DNA of 64,000 nucleotides from Dongshaea marina (GCF_003072645.1 NZ_CP028897.1:4689501-4753500), one strand, 5' to 3'; positions 26,985 through 36,268 are shown, numbered from the stretch's first letter. Made by a program: numbers and translations. The notes: generated by a model not told the origin, from the sequence alone.

Positions 26985-28043
26985 TTAGGTAATATATTCC
27001 CGGGGAAGAATGCCCGGAATTTCCTGGTGAACCTCCGCGGCTCCGGCTACGGGCTCATCACTGATCCCGGTAATGATAATGCTCACCTGAATACGATCTC
27101 CCATCTCGGGATCAAGACTCAAACCAGAGACCAGCATAGCTTCCTCTCCAACCATCTCCTGAAGCATATCCCCGGCCATCTGATACTCGAGCAGCCCAAT
27201 ATCCTCTCCGCCGACAATATTAAGCAGGATCCCCTGGGCACGGCTAAGATCAAGGCGTTCAAGCAGAGGGTTTGCCAGTGCCTGCTCCATCGCCTCGCGG
27301 GTGCGATCCTTTCCCGATGCCATCCCCACCCCGATCGCCGCCTTACCGCGCTGGCGCAGGATGGTATTCACATCTGCAAAATCGATATTGATGAAACCAC
27401 TTTGGGAGATGATAGCAGCCAAACCGGAGACCGCATTCTGGATCACCATGCTACTGGCGGAAAAGGCTTCAATCAGAGGTGTTTTGCCTCCCAATACTTT
27501 GAGCAGATAATCGTTGGGAAGTATCAGAAGAGCATCTACCTCCTGCTCAAGCAGTTCGATTCCGGCCTGGGCCGAAGCTTCACGCTTCTTCCCCTCGAAG
27601 GCGAACGGACGGGTTACCAGTGCGACTGTCAGAACACCCCTGGCCCGGGCTTCACGGGCGATAATGGGCGCGGCACCAGTACCTGTTCCTCCCCCCATAC
27701 CCGCGGCAAGAAAACAGAGATCTGCACCATCAAGCATCTGCTCAATTTCAGCGAGACTCTCTTCGGCCGCCTCGGCACCAATCTCAGGAATCGCTCCGGC
27801 GCCCAGACCCCGGGTTAAAGATTTACCCAGCTGAATCGAGGTGACCGAGCTTTGCTGCAGCGCTTTAAGATCCGTGTTCAGGGCGTAAACCTGGATCCCC
27901 GACTTTGACTCTGCACTGCGGTTGAAGTGATTGACTATGTTTCCGCCACAACCGCCGACACCGATAACCCGGATATCGATGCCATGAGACGGCAGCTCCT
28001 GCTCAGCCAGGGTAAAGAGAAAGGGCTCCTGAGTCGAGGTCAT
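26985..28043 (-). CDS. Stand-alone FtsZ paralogue
   Basis: A 352-aa tubulin/FtsZ GTPase outside any division cluster. Nucleotide-binding and catalytic parts are kept: GVGGCGGN (28-35), ALNTDLKAL (54-62), the tubulin signature GMGGGTGTG (115-123), RPFAFEGKKR (145-154), LPNDYLLKVLG and the T7-loop NIDFADV (219-225). Many positions differ from FtsZ. The C-terminal linker is only about 13 residues, and the tail EIPGILPRE resembles the FtsA/ZipA-binding peptide DIPAFLRK. GTPase activity and polymerisation are therefore plausible. It reads downstream of the WYL regulator, 98 bp away. Confidence 0.85.
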   Translation of the reverse strand: MTSTQEPFLFTLAEQELPSHGIDIRVIGVGGCGGNIVNHFNRSAESKSGIQVYALNTDLKALQQSSVTSIQLGKSLTRGLGAGAIPEIGAEAAEESLAEIEQMLDGADLCFLAAGMGGGTGTGAAPIIAREARARGVLTVALVTRPFAFEGKKREASAQAGIELLEQEVDALLILPNDYLLKVLGGKTPLIEAFSASSMVIQNAVSGLAAIISQSGFINIDFADVNTILRQRGKAAIGVGMASGKDRTREAMEQALANPLLERLDLSRAQGILLNIVGGEDIGLLEYQMAGDMLQEMVGEEAMLVSGLSLDPEMGDRIQVSIIITGISDEPVAGAAEVHQEIPGILPREYIT

Positions 28044-28082
28044 TACAGCTCCTGCCCAATGGGCTTATCCAATAATAATTAA

Positions 28083-28126
28083 GGCTCTGCTGAGGCTTCA
28101 AATTTGGAAACCTCAGCAGAACCTAG
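28083..28126. repeat. 44-bp hairpin element, copy 1
   Basis: A stem TCTGCTGAGG / CCTCAGCAGA encloses CTTCAAATTTGGAAA. The segment from GGCTTCAAA to CCTAG recurs at 33276-33308 with about five changes. Here it lies between the WYL regulator and the FtsZ paralogue and could attenuate or process their transcript. Confidence 0.5.
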
Positions 28127-28141
28127 CCCAAATGGGGCAAT

Positions 28142-29146
28142 TTAAGCGATATTAACCTCTTTTACCAAAGAGTGTGAGTCATCCTGATGAGTTTTTCTCA
28201 ATGCTGCGGGTGAAACCACTTCAACCCACTTTGACATCTCCCCCAGCCAGCGACGAAACTCAGGGCTATCCTGAACATCGGTTTCAATCAGCATACTTTG
28301 GCGATCACACAGGCTTAGTCGCTGATTACGACCCGGGATCTTCATGGCATCCACATGCTGGCGGTTACTGGTTTGCAGGCGTCCCACAAAGCGGAAGGTA
28401 TCATCCCCCTCCAGATAGGCACGCTCTTTGAGCAGCTTCTGCATATTAAAGCGTGGTGGAATCGAGATAGAGCGAGTCAGGATCTCGATATTTCGCAGAT
28501 TATTGAACGGGATCCCGTACACCTTGGGATCCAGCTCAGAAACAGTACACAGCAGGACAGGTCCTTCCGGCTGGTAGATCACACCGAGAGGATTGAGCTG
28601 GTCATAGCGAAGCCACATTACCTGCTCCTTGATGACGCGTTTAACCTCAGCACGGAAACGTCGGCCACGCCACAGAGAATCAAGGATAGTTGAACAGTGA
28701 CGGGTATTGGATGAACCGGCCTGATCGACGGTACAAGCCACATGCTCGACCCAACGCTGCGCCGATTCACTCTGGGAGTCGCTGATGACCTGGTTGGCCT
28801 TATCCAGCACAGGAGTGATCTCAGTCATGATACTTGATGGGATCAGGTGAGGCGCCTGCTCACTCCAGCTACGCAGGGCAACGGCCAGCGACAATGGCAT
28901 AAAGTTGGCGAAATCATTGAGTCCATTTCGCTCAAAGCACCAACCATGAGGCTTGCTGCGCTCATCAGAGGTCAGATCAAACAGCCCCATACCCGACATC
29001 TCCTCGAGATCCCGCTGTATGGTTCTCAAACTAACTCGGATCCCCTCCTCCTCCATCTTCTCTTTCAGCTGACGAGCTGTGACTTTATATGGACGGTAAG
29101 GGATACAACGCGCAAGTGTTAACTGTCTTACCAACTTCTTACTCAT
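28142..29146 (-). CDS. WYL-domain transcriptional regulator
   Basis: A 334-aa regulator: an N-terminal winged helix (VTARQLKEKMEEEGIRVSLRTIQRDLEEMSGMGLFDL) is followed by a WYL-type ligand domain (VIKEQVMWLRYDQLNPLGVIYQPEGPVLLCTV, PFNNLRNIEILTRSI) and a C-terminal extension (WLGEMSKWVEVVSP). WYL regulators sense nucleic-acid or nucleotide ligands and often control phage-defence loci. Spaced TGTCGCAA repeats directly upstream suggest autoregulation. The FtsZ paralogue lies downstream on the same strand. Confidence 0.85.
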   Translation of the reverse strand: MSKKLVRQLTLARCIPYRPYKVTARQLKEKMEEEGIRVSLRTIQRDLEEMSGMGLFDLTSDERSKPHGWCFERNGLNDFANFMPLSLAVALRSWSEQAPHLIPSSIMTEITPVLDKANQVISDSQSESAQRWVEHVACTVDQAGSSNTRHCSTILDSLWRGRRFRAEVKRVIKEQVMWLRYDQLNPLGVIYQPEGPVLLCTVSELDPKVYGIPFNNLRNIEILTRSISIPPRFNMQKLLKERAYLEGDDTFRFVGRLQTSNRQHVDAMKIPGRNQRLSLCDRQSMLIETDVQDSPEFRRWLGEMSKWVEVVSPAALRKTHQDDSHSLVKEVNIA

Positions 29147-29197
29147 GACAAAGCCCTTAGGTTTGGATCGCTAGAGATTATATCCTAACCACAGGTT

Positions 29198-29380
29198 ACG
29201 ACAACTTTTGTCGCAACTTTTCTCGCAAGCAGTGTCGCAAAAAGCAGACATTTCAAGTTTTTTACATATAACTCAATCACTTAAAATTCTGTGCTTATTA
29301 TGATAAATCACAGTTATTTTTCGATATGCCGGGTTTTCAGCTGATTAAAGCCAAGAATGCGACAAATTTGAATGTCGCAT
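29198..29380. promoter_or_regulatory. Candidate WYL-regulator operator: 12-bp-period TGTCGCAA repeats plus inverted repeat
   Basis: Between the divergent WYL and HDOD genes, GTCGCAA (29210-29216), CTCGCAA (29222-29228) and GTCGCAA (29234-29240) recur with an exact 12-bp period, preceded in phase by ACGACAA (29198). About 120 bp further right, the same motif forms an inverted repeat, ATGCGACA-AATTTGAA-TGTCGCAT (29357-29380). Confidence 0.6.
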
Positions 29381-29493
29381 CGTCGATGCGCTCCGCAAGC
29401 AGATAATCCACCCGCACACCCGCTCGTTTAGGGCGAGACAAAAGATAGCGTTGTATAGTTAAACTACAAAACTATTTGTGAAGAGCAGTCTCC

Positions 29494-30719
29494 ATGAGCG
29501 GCCTTTTACCTGATCCAGATCCGACACGCATCACCGAAGAGGCCCGTCAGGCTGAGCAGAAGATCTGTCAGCGCTTTCGCCATTATCTGATCGGACAAAA
29601 GCATCAGCTTGCTGCAGATGAACTTGATGACGGCCTGGCCCTGAACGAGATAGAAGATCAGGAGCAGGTTGAGCAGGAGCAGCAGGAGAGCGAGGAGCGG
29701 ATCCTGCTTGATGTAGAAAAAGCGAGAGTCGCCAGAGAGGAGGCACAGAAACAGCAGCGCGAGAAGGAGGTGAAAGCCGCCAGCAACCTGATTCATCACA
29801 AGCTTAATGAATTGATCATCCACTCCTTCCACGACCATCACAGGCTGCTACGCAGCACCCTGCGTCTGGATACATCGGCTCTGGACCTGCTTGCTCTGAT
29901 TGCCGAACCCTTCCCCCGACTGTCGGTACTCGCCTCCGTCGTCGAGGTGAACCAGGAGATCCGTCGGCGGATCCTCTACCTGGTGGCAAACCAAAGGTTC
30001 ATGAAGCAGCTGGGACACTCCCCCAGGCAAAGTAACAGCCTGCAAACGGCGATGGGCCTCATCGGCATCGAGGTACTCAAGCTAATCATCCCGGCGATGC
30101 TGTTTAAATACAGGATCCGCATGTACAGCTCCAACACGCCACAGATGGGCCCCAAGCTATGGCGCTACCTGCTCACCACGGGTCAAAGTGTCAGCTTCCT
30201 GCTAAAAGAGGGGGTTACCGACGTCCCAGTGAAGGATTCCTGCTGGGCGCCATGTCGCTGATGGGGATCCTGTGCTGCCACCACAAGTTTGTGTTCGGCT
30301 TTGACGAAACCAAGCAGAACTGCCTGATCGATGCCCGGGAGCAGGGTAAAAAGAAGCTTCATGATGCACTCTATGAGGTCAAGCCGAATCCAGCGCTCAT
30401 GATCTCCCTGATGGATAAACATGAGCTATCCCTGAGTGCCAGGCTTGCACAAAGTGGCTTCGATAAAAAATTTCCTCATCTGGTCAACGCCCTGGAGGAG
30501 GAGAGCAATCAAACACCATTTGCTGAGCGTCACTTGCTGGGACAGTCCCTGTATCAGGCCCTGCGCTTTTCACGCTTTGAGCAGCTGCGTAGCGCCAAAC
30601 TTTTTGCCAAGCCTGAGCTGGAGCTCTATCTCAAGGCTTCCTGCCTTCCTATTCCACTATTCCACAAACTATTTAATGCTCACCTGTTCCGAATTGATTA
30701 CCAACAGTTTAAGCAATAA
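29494..30719 (+). pseudogene. HDOD-domain protein, frameshifted (likely one missing C)
   Basis: A soluble protein of about 408 aa if corrected. Residues 40-105 are a long charged, probably coiled-coil region (QEQVEQEQQESEERILLDVEKARVAREEAQKQQREK). An HDOD-like domain follows (LYLVANQRFMKQLG, SLQTAMGLIGIEVLKLIIPAMLF), used in signalling and c-di-GMP-linked regulation. The frame breaks at GACGTCCCAG (CCC 30225-30227); a fourth C joins TDVP to SEGFLLGAMSLMGILCC. It is divergent from the WYL regulator and shares its upstream region. Confidence 0.65.
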
Positions 30720-30743
30720 AAAAGCGCCCTCGGCAAAGGGCGC
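30718..30743 (-). terminator. Terminator between convergent genes
   Basis: A stem GCGCCCT / AGGGCGC (30724-30743) with an A run on its left forms a T-tailed terminator on the minus strand, for the 61-aa gene. It also follows the HDOD stop codon. Confidence 0.7.
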
Positions 30744-30830
30744 TATGAGAAACATCATGACTGCAATATTAAAAGAAGAGTCGACTTCTACCACTTACAG
30801 CTAGTGGTCACTGGATAGAGATAGAAAGAG

Positions 30831-31016
30831 TTATCCGTGCTGAGCATTCTCCCGCGCGTAAGCCATCGCATTTTCGATCACCCACTCAGTTTCAGCCACA
30901 GCAACTTCCTGAGGGCTCATCTGCCACTCTGCAGGAACAGAAAGCTTATGAGCACGGCAAGCACGGTAGATCTGTTTTTTGATTGCCACGATCAGCCAAT
31001 TGCTCTCAGACATCAT
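30831..31016 (-). CDS. Hypothetical 61-aa protein
   Basis: I do not recognise this protein. The start is the ATGATG pair at 31016/31013, preceded by GAGGAG; upstream in-frame methionines lack such a site. The product, MMSESNWLIVAIKKQIYRACRAHKL…, is amphipathic, with no signal peptide and a Glu-rich second half (EVAVAETEWVIENAMAYAREN). A terminator on the same strand lies about 90 bp downstream. Confidence 0.6.
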   Translation of the reverse strand: MMSESNWLIVAIKKQIYRACRAHKLSVPAEWQMSPQEVAVAETEWVIENAMAYARENAQHG

Positions 31017-31270
31017 TAAAGCTCCTCGCCGATTAAAAAACGAGCACATCATAGATCGAATGACTCCCTTGGTCAATTATTGTTCGGCAAGAACTTGATG
31101 CAACACCGGATGTAATACTTTTAGACACAGCTCAAAAATAAAATTGAAAAAACCTCTGGATTTTCCTCTTAAATCACGTATGATCCGGCCTCTTTCAGTT
31201 GTGAACAAAAAACATCCACTCCTGATTCTTAGCACATCCTATTCACTATCTATCCTCGGGTATCTTAAAT

Positions 31271-33127
31271 ATGTCAGATGATTTTGCTGGTACGACTGAT
31301 TTTCAGCAACTCGGTTTACCGGATTTCCTGCTGCAGTCTCTACAACAGCTTGGTTACCATACCCCATCGCCGATTCAGGCAAAAAGTATTCCTCACCTGC
31401 TTGAAGGAAGGGATATCCTGGGTCAGGCTCAGACTGGTACCGGCAAAACAGCAGCATTCTCTCTGCCGATGCTGGCTCGACTGGAGATGGATAGTGGAAG
31501 CCGCTTGCCCCAGGCATTGATCCTGGCCCCAACCCGCGAGCTGGCTATTCAGGTTGCAGAATCGATCAAGACCTATGCCCGCAACATGCCTGGTGTTGAG
31601 GTCGCTGCCATCTATGGTGGCCAGGACTATCGCACCCAGCTTCGGGCGCTACGCCAGGGTGTTCAGATCGTGGTCGGTACCCCGGGACGGATCATGGATC
31701 ACCTGCGCCGTAACACCCTGGATCTCAGCGAGCTCAAGCTATTGGTTCTGGATGAAGCGGATGAGATGCTGCGGATGGGCTTCATCGAAGATGTAGAGTG
31801 GATCCTGCAGCATGTTCCCGAGGAGCGTCAGACCGCTCTGTTCTCTGCGACCATGCCTCCGGTGATTCGCCGCATCACTAATAACTACCTGCGCAATCCG
31901 CAGGAGGTCACGGTCAAGATGAAGACCGGTGTGGCTGATACCATCAAGCAGAGCTACTGGCTGGTACGTCAATCTCAGAAGAAAGAGGCGCTGCTGCGGA
32001 TCATTGAGCTTGAGCCTATCGATGCGGCAATCATCTTTGTTCGTACCCGTAGTGGGACCACAGAGATCGCCGAGGCCCTTGAAGCGCAAGGCTACAATGC
32101 TGCCGCCCTTAATGGTGACATGCAACAGCAACAGCGTGAGCAGACAATCGATCGTCTCAAGCGAGGCAAGCTGGATATAGTCGTGGCAACCGATGTTGCA
32201 GCTCGCGGCCTGGATGTTGAGCGTATCACTCACGTATTTAACTATGATATTCCTTACGATACAGAGGCTTACGTTCATCGTATCGGCCGTACCGGTCGTG
32301 CCGGCCGTGAAGGTAAGGCACTGCTGCTGGTCACTCCGGGCGAGAAGCGGATGCTGCGTAATATCGAGCGCGCGACCCGTCAGAGTCTTAACCAGGAAGA
32401 GCTGCCGACTGTCTCTGCGATCAACGAGCACCGCGTTGAGCGCCTCAAGAGCCGCCTGTCTGCGGTGATTGAGGAGCAGGATCTGCACTTCTTCCATGAC
32501 CTGCTGAGCCAATATCAGAAAGACAACAATCTGGACCCGATCCAGGTCGCCGCAGCGATGGCGGTTCTGCACTTTGGTAAGAAGCCGCTGCTACTGGATC
32601 CAAACCGTGACAAGCTGGCTCCTGTCCACGAGCGTCGTGGTGAGCGCGAGCGCGGTGATCGTCGTGACCGCCGCGAGCGTGGCGAGCGTGGCGAGCGTGG
32701 AGGTGAGCGTCGTCCACGTCGTGAGATGGGCGCCGTTGAGTCAGGCATGAAGCGCTATCGTGTTGATGTCGGACGCGATCACGGGGTGAAGCCCTCGAAC
32801 CTGGTGGGTGCGATCGCTAATGAAGGGGGCATCGACAGCAGCTTCATCGGTCGGATCAACATCTTCAATGACTTCAGTGTCATCGATCTGCCCGAGGGGA
32901 TGCCAAGTGAAGTGGAGTCTACCCTGCGTAAGACCCGGGTCTCCGGCCAGCCGCTGAACCTGGCTCAGTTCCATGGTGAGATGCCTGAGCAGAAGCAGCA
33001 TGCCCGCCGCCGTCCAAACCATCGTGGAAACGATCGTCGCAACACAGGTGGTGGCCACAGGGACCGCAGCTCCGGGAACCGTCGCCCGAATCGTGGTGAG
33101 CGCTCAGAGAACCGTAGCCGGGACTAG
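31271..33127 (+). CDS. deaD: DEAD-box RNA helicase DeaD (CsdA)
   Basis: A cold-shock and ribosome-assembly RNA helicase, 618 aa. Core motifs: Q-motif [52 protein letters not shown] and [12 protein letters not shown]. After the core comes a low-complexity Arg/Gly/Glu stretch (about 455-490), then a DbpA-type RNA-binding domain (YRVDVGRDHGVKPSNLVGAIANEGGIDSSFIG) and a basic Arg/Asn/Gly tail. A leader of about 190 bp precedes it, as is common for cold-induced genes. Confidence 0.95.
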   Translation: MSDDFAGTTDFQQLGLPDFLLQSLQQLGYHTPSPIQAKSIPHLLEGRDILGQAQTGTGKTAAFSLPMLARLEMDSGSRLPQALILAPTRELAIQVAESIKTYARNMPGVEVAAIYGGQDYRTQLRALRQGVQIVVGTPGRIMDHLRRNTLDLSELKLLVLDEADEMLRMGFIEDVEWILQHVPEERQTALFSATMPPVIRRITNNYLRNPQEVTVKMKTGVADTIKQSYWLVRQSQKKEALLRIIELEPIDAAIIFVRTRSGTTEIAEALEAQGYNAAALNGDMQQQQREQTIDRLKRGKLDIVVATDVAARGLDVERITHVFNYDIPYDTEAYVHRIGRTGRAGREGKALLLVTPGEKRMLRNIERATRQSLNQEELPTVSAINEHRVERLKSRLSAVIEEQDLHFFHDLLSQYQKDNNLDPIQVAAAMAVLHFGKKPLLLDPNRDKLAPVHERRGERERGDRRDRRERGERGERGGERRPRREMGAVESGMKRYRVDVGRDHGVKPSNLVGAIANEGGIDSSFIGRINIFNDFSVIDLPEGMPSEVESTLRKTRVSGQPLNLAQFHGEMPEQKQHARRRPNHRGNDRRNTGGGHRDRSSGNRRPNRGERSENRSRD

Positions 33128-33166
33128 TTGTCGCGACGCCTCTTAAAAGCGTCTTCGAACCACATG

Positions 33167-33197
33167 AAAACCCATCTTCCCTGAAGATGGGTTTTTT
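33167..33197 (+). terminator. deaD terminator
   Basis: A stem AAACCCATCTTC / GAAGATGGGTTT with loop CCT is followed by further Ts. Confidence 0.92.
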
Positions 33198-33275
33198 GTT
33201 GCGCCTGTCACCAGGGCTCAAGCTCTCTGTGAGTCATATCTCGCCGATTTATCACCTCAGCTGGCATTTCAGGTT

Positions 33276-33308
33276 GGCTTCAAAATAGGAAACATCAACA
33301 GAGCCTAG
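33276..33308. repeat. 44-bp hairpin element, copy 2
   Basis: GGCTTCAAAATAGGAAAC and the following ATCAACAGAGCCTAG match 28095-28126 with about five substitutions. The outer stem is weaker here (GTTG/CAAC). It lies between the deaD terminator and the AsmA-like gene. Confidence 0.45.
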
Positions 33309-33345
33309 TATCATTAGATCATTTAGATCAGGGAGATCCAGCTTC

Positions 33346-35460
33346 ATGAGGCGGCTGTTCGTCTATCTACTCTATACCCTCGCGGCACTGATCCTACTGC
33401 TCATCGCAGGCAGTCACCTGTTTCACGGCGCCCTGCTCAAGAAACCCCTCGAGTCTTTGCTGAGCCAGCGTAGTGGCTATCAGGTAACGATTCAAAACAT
33501 GGATTACCGCCTGATGCATCCCTATACCCTGCTATTGCAGGGAGTTTCGGTGAAATCCGGGGATAAGGCTCTCTTTTCAAGCCAGAGTCTCTACCTGAGC
33601 GTCGCATCCCTTGATCCATGGCATAGACAGTACCAGATCGCCCAGCTCAGCATGCAGCACCCCAGGTTCAATAGCGAGCTGCTGCCCGGTCTACAAAAAG
33701 CCCTGCACAACAGCCGGATAAGTTTTGATGAGATCTCTATCGAGCAGGGAGTGCTGCAGACCCGGAACTGGCTGGTCAACGGTCTTTCACTGGAGCTGAA
33801 TCAGCTTCAATTGACTGATAAACCTTCCCAAATCCAATATCGCGGACAGCTAAGCGCAAGCTCGGTGACCACCCGGGGCGCGGTGTTCACCAACCTTTTT
33901 GCTGAGCTGAGTCAGCAGCAGGGAAAGCTCACATTGGAGCCCTTTGAGCTCAACTACCGCCAGGGCAGTATCTCTGGTGAACTCAACTATGATTTAGCCA
34001 GCCAAGACGCCAGAATTCAGGGCCTCAGCATAGATGGAGCTCGCCTGGAGATATCCAGCCAGCAATCCCTGACCTTGCCAAAGATCCCACGGCTTCACTC
34101 TTTGAGCTGTGATGGCCTGCGGATCAAAGATTTAAGCCTCAGCTCTTACAAACGCGCCCTGCCCCTGACCATCAATCAGCTCTCCATGGCCACTGGTCCC
34201 CTGACTTTGATTGAACAGGGGCAATGGCTGGACTGGCAGCAACAAAAGCTGACCTTTGATGCTTCGGCCAGCGAACTCCACTGGGGCTTACTGGATACAG
34301 ACAAACCTAAGCTAAAGGGTGAGTACGACCGGGATAAGCTTTCAATTTCGGCCTCGGGTGAGGCATTCAAGGGAAACTATCAACTCGAGTTCAATACCAC
34401 CCCGGCCACAGCGATGGCCCCCGGGAAGATCCGGATCCGTAACCTGCGGCTGGATAACATGGAGCTCCCCCTGAGCCGCAGCTGGTTCGACAGCGGGCAG
34501 GCCTGGCTCAAGCAGGCTGATGATTACTCGGTCGAGCTCAATAAAATCAACTTTAATCAGCTTCGCCTGCTCTCCTACGACAGCCGCTACCCGCTGTCTG
34601 TCAAAGGACTGAACCTGCACCTCAATGATTTCGCTTTAGATCCTTCCAGCACACTGATGTTTAAACCCCTGGCCAGCAGCTCGTACCTGCATACAGACTG
34701 GCTGGAGTTGGTTTACGGCGGGATCTGGACCCGACAGGGGCAGCTGGATATGCGCCTGAGCCAGCAACAACTACAGCTGCTTAAGCTCAATTCGACACTG
34801 CCAAACGGCTCATTCACGGCCGAGGCCTCCATCAATCTTGACAGCCCCACCCTCGAGGGACAGCTGGCACTTCAGGGGAAGCAGGTTGATCTTGGCCAAC
34901 TCAGTGGATTTGGCCGCAACTTCTCTCCGTTGGAGGGGAAGGTGGATCTCAAGGCCGATCTTAGTGGCAGTTTTGCCAATCAAAAGCAGCTACTCGATAC
35001 GCTCTCCGGCACCCTGACCCTCCATGGCTCCCCACTGTTTCTGCAGCGCCTGAAACTTTCACCCTGGCTTGATGGCATGCGCTCGAAGCATCCGGTAAAA
35101 CCCGCGCAGCTCTACCGGCAGCTGCTGGAAGGGGCGCCTCCCACGGGTAATAGCCTGTTCGCCACTGCCCTGCCAAGATTCAACCTTTACCTGATAGCCA
35201 AGCAGGGCGATCTGACCATCAATTCCAGTTTTGCCACCCTTGAGCAGCAGCTGAGGCTAACGGGTCACTATCTGCTGCCGTCCCAGAGCTATCAAAACCT
35301 TAAGCTGCAACTGGTCAACGAGCAGGGCTGCCTCGCAGCAGGACAGCTGCTTAATGGACCGGTGAGCGCCCCTCACTACGATATGCTGAGCAATCAACAG
35401 AGTTACTGTCACCCACAATCGACGAGCCAACACAATGAAAAACAGAAGAAAAGCCCCTGA
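33346..35460 (+). CDS. AsmA-like inner-membrane-anchored protein
   Basis: A 704-aa protein with one N-terminal membrane segment (LFVYLLYTLAALILLLIAGSHLFHG) and a long beta-rich periplasmic part with repeated short strands. The N-terminal pattern LKKPLESLLSQRSGYQVTIQNMDYRLMHPYTLLLQGVSV is typical of AsmA/TamB/YdbH-like proteins, which are linked to lipid transport between the membranes. The 3' end overlaps the next gene by 26 bp. GGGAG precedes the ATG. Confidence 0.7.
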   Translation: MRRLFVYLLYTLAALILLLIAGSHLFHGALLKKPLESLLSQRSGYQVTIQNMDYRLMHPYTLLLQGVSVKSGDKALFSSQSLYLSVASLDPWHRQYQIAQLSMQHPRFNSELLPGLQKALHNSRISFDEISIEQGVLQTRNWLVNGLSLELNQLQLTDKPSQIQYRGQLSASSVTTRGAVFTNLFAELSQQQGKLTLEPFELNYRQGSISGELNYDLASQDARIQGLSIDGARLEISSQQSLTLPKIPRLHSLSCDGLRIKDLSLSSYKRALPLTINQLSMATGPLTLIEQGQWLDWQQQKLTFDASASELHWGLLDTDKPKLKGEYDRDKLSISASGEAFKGNYQLEFNTTPATAMAPGKIRIRNLRLDNMELPLSRSWFDSGQAWLKQADDYSVELNKINFNQLRLLSYDSRYPLSVKGLNLHLNDFALDPSSTLMFKPLASSSYLHTDWLELVYGGIWTRQGQLDMRLSQQQLQLLKLNSTLPNGSFTAEASINLDSPTLEGQLALQGKQVDLGQLSGFGRNFSPLEGKVDLKADLSGSFANQKQLLDTLSGTLTLHGSPLFLQRLKLSPWLDGMRSKHPVKPAQLYRQLLEGAPPTGNSLFATALPRFNLYLIAKQGDLTINSSFATLEQQLRLTGHYLLPSQSYQNLKLQLVNEQGCLAAGQLLNGPVSAPHYDMLSNQQSYCHPQSTSQHNEKQKKSP

Positions 35461-36091
35461 TCTTGGTGAAGGATCGCTCATTTATCTCAATGAAGCATCC
35501 CAGTTTGGGCGGCTTGAGGTATGGGAGAGCCCAAAACATCGCTGGCTACAACTCGATGGTGTCACTCAGACCATTCAGGACAGGCAGCAACCCTGGAAGC
35601 TGCCCTTTCCACATCAGAAGCTGATTGCCAGGCAGCTCGATGGATTAAAAATCAACAGGATATTGGAGTTTGGACTGGGCGGTGGGAGCTTTGCTCACTA
35701 TTTCAGGCATTACTGGCCCGGGGTTGAGCATTTGTGCATTGAGCAGGACCCACGGATTATCCAGTGCTTCGGTGAGTTCTTTGATCAAGGAACGAAGCTG
35801 TCTATCCAGCAGGAGGAGGCCGCTCAATTTGTGGAGCACTATCAGGGAGAGCCCTTTGATCTGATCTTGCTGGATATCTATGACCCTCATGACCAGGGAC
35901 AACTTCAGTGGCCGGAGCGGTTGCTCGATAAACTCAGCGCCATGAGTCACTCCAAGCTCTTTATCAACTGCCCGGATCCATCAGCGATTAAGATGGGTAA
36001 ACTCACACGAATTCTCAAACAGCAGTGGTCCCAGGTGAAGACGGAGCGGGTTCAGGGATTTTGTAATAAGCTAATTTTCGCCAGCAGATAA
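35435..36091 (+). CDS. Spermidine synthase-like methyltransferase-fold protein
   Basis: A 218-aa protein of the spermine/spermidine-synthase fold: ILEFGLGGGSFAHYF (SAM-type nucleotide loop), CIEQDPRIIQCFGEFF (acidic ligand at strand end) and FDLILLDIYDPHDQG (catalytic-region aspartate). It lacks the extended N-terminal domain of SpeE, so it may be a methyltransferase-like paralogue rather than a true polyamine enzyme. It starts inside the end of the AsmA-like gene. Confidence 0.7.
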   Translation: MKNRRKAPDLGEGSLIYLNEASQFGRLEVWESPKHRWLQLDGVTQTIQDRQQPWKLPFPHQKLIARQLDGLKINRILEFGLGGGSFAHYFRHYWPGVEHLCIEQDPRIIQCFGEFFDQGTKLSIQQEEAAQFVEHYQGEPFDLILLDIYDPHDQGQLQWPERLLDKLSAMSHSKLFINCPDPSAIKMGKLTRILKQQWSQVKTERVQGFCNKLIFASR

Positions 36092-36212
36092 TTTCGATTT
36101 ATCACCCTGGCTATCAGATAAAATCTTCTTATTAACTTATGCTGACTGTTTCCCCAGGTATGAGTCGGGGTATATAAGGACAGTAGTCAGGTGAGCAGAA
36201 TCTTCAGGCCTT

Positions 36213-36242
36213 AAAAAAGCGAGGGTCTCACCTCGCTTTTTT
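36213..36242. terminator. Bidirectional terminator
   Basis: AAAAAAGCGAGG / CCTCGCTTTTTT around GTCTCA gives a T tract on both strands. It serves the spermidine-synthase-like gene (plus) and the 57-aa gene (minus). Confidence 0.92.
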
Positions 36243-36268
36243 AACTGAGCCCGATGGAGTTACTGAGG

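Noticed and set aside
26919-27818. A 299-codon plus-strand frame over the FtsZ paralogue
   Set aside because: It is antisense to conserved GTPase motifs and has no recognisable domain.
31739-32572. A 277-codon minus-strand frame inside deaD
   Set aside because: It is antisense to the conserved helicase core, with low-complexity shadow sequence.
32640-32730. Tandem repeat-like CGTGGCGAGCGT units, first considered as a CRISPR or VNTR
   Set aside because: They encode the Arg/Gly/Glu low-complexity linker of DeaD in frame; there are no spacers.
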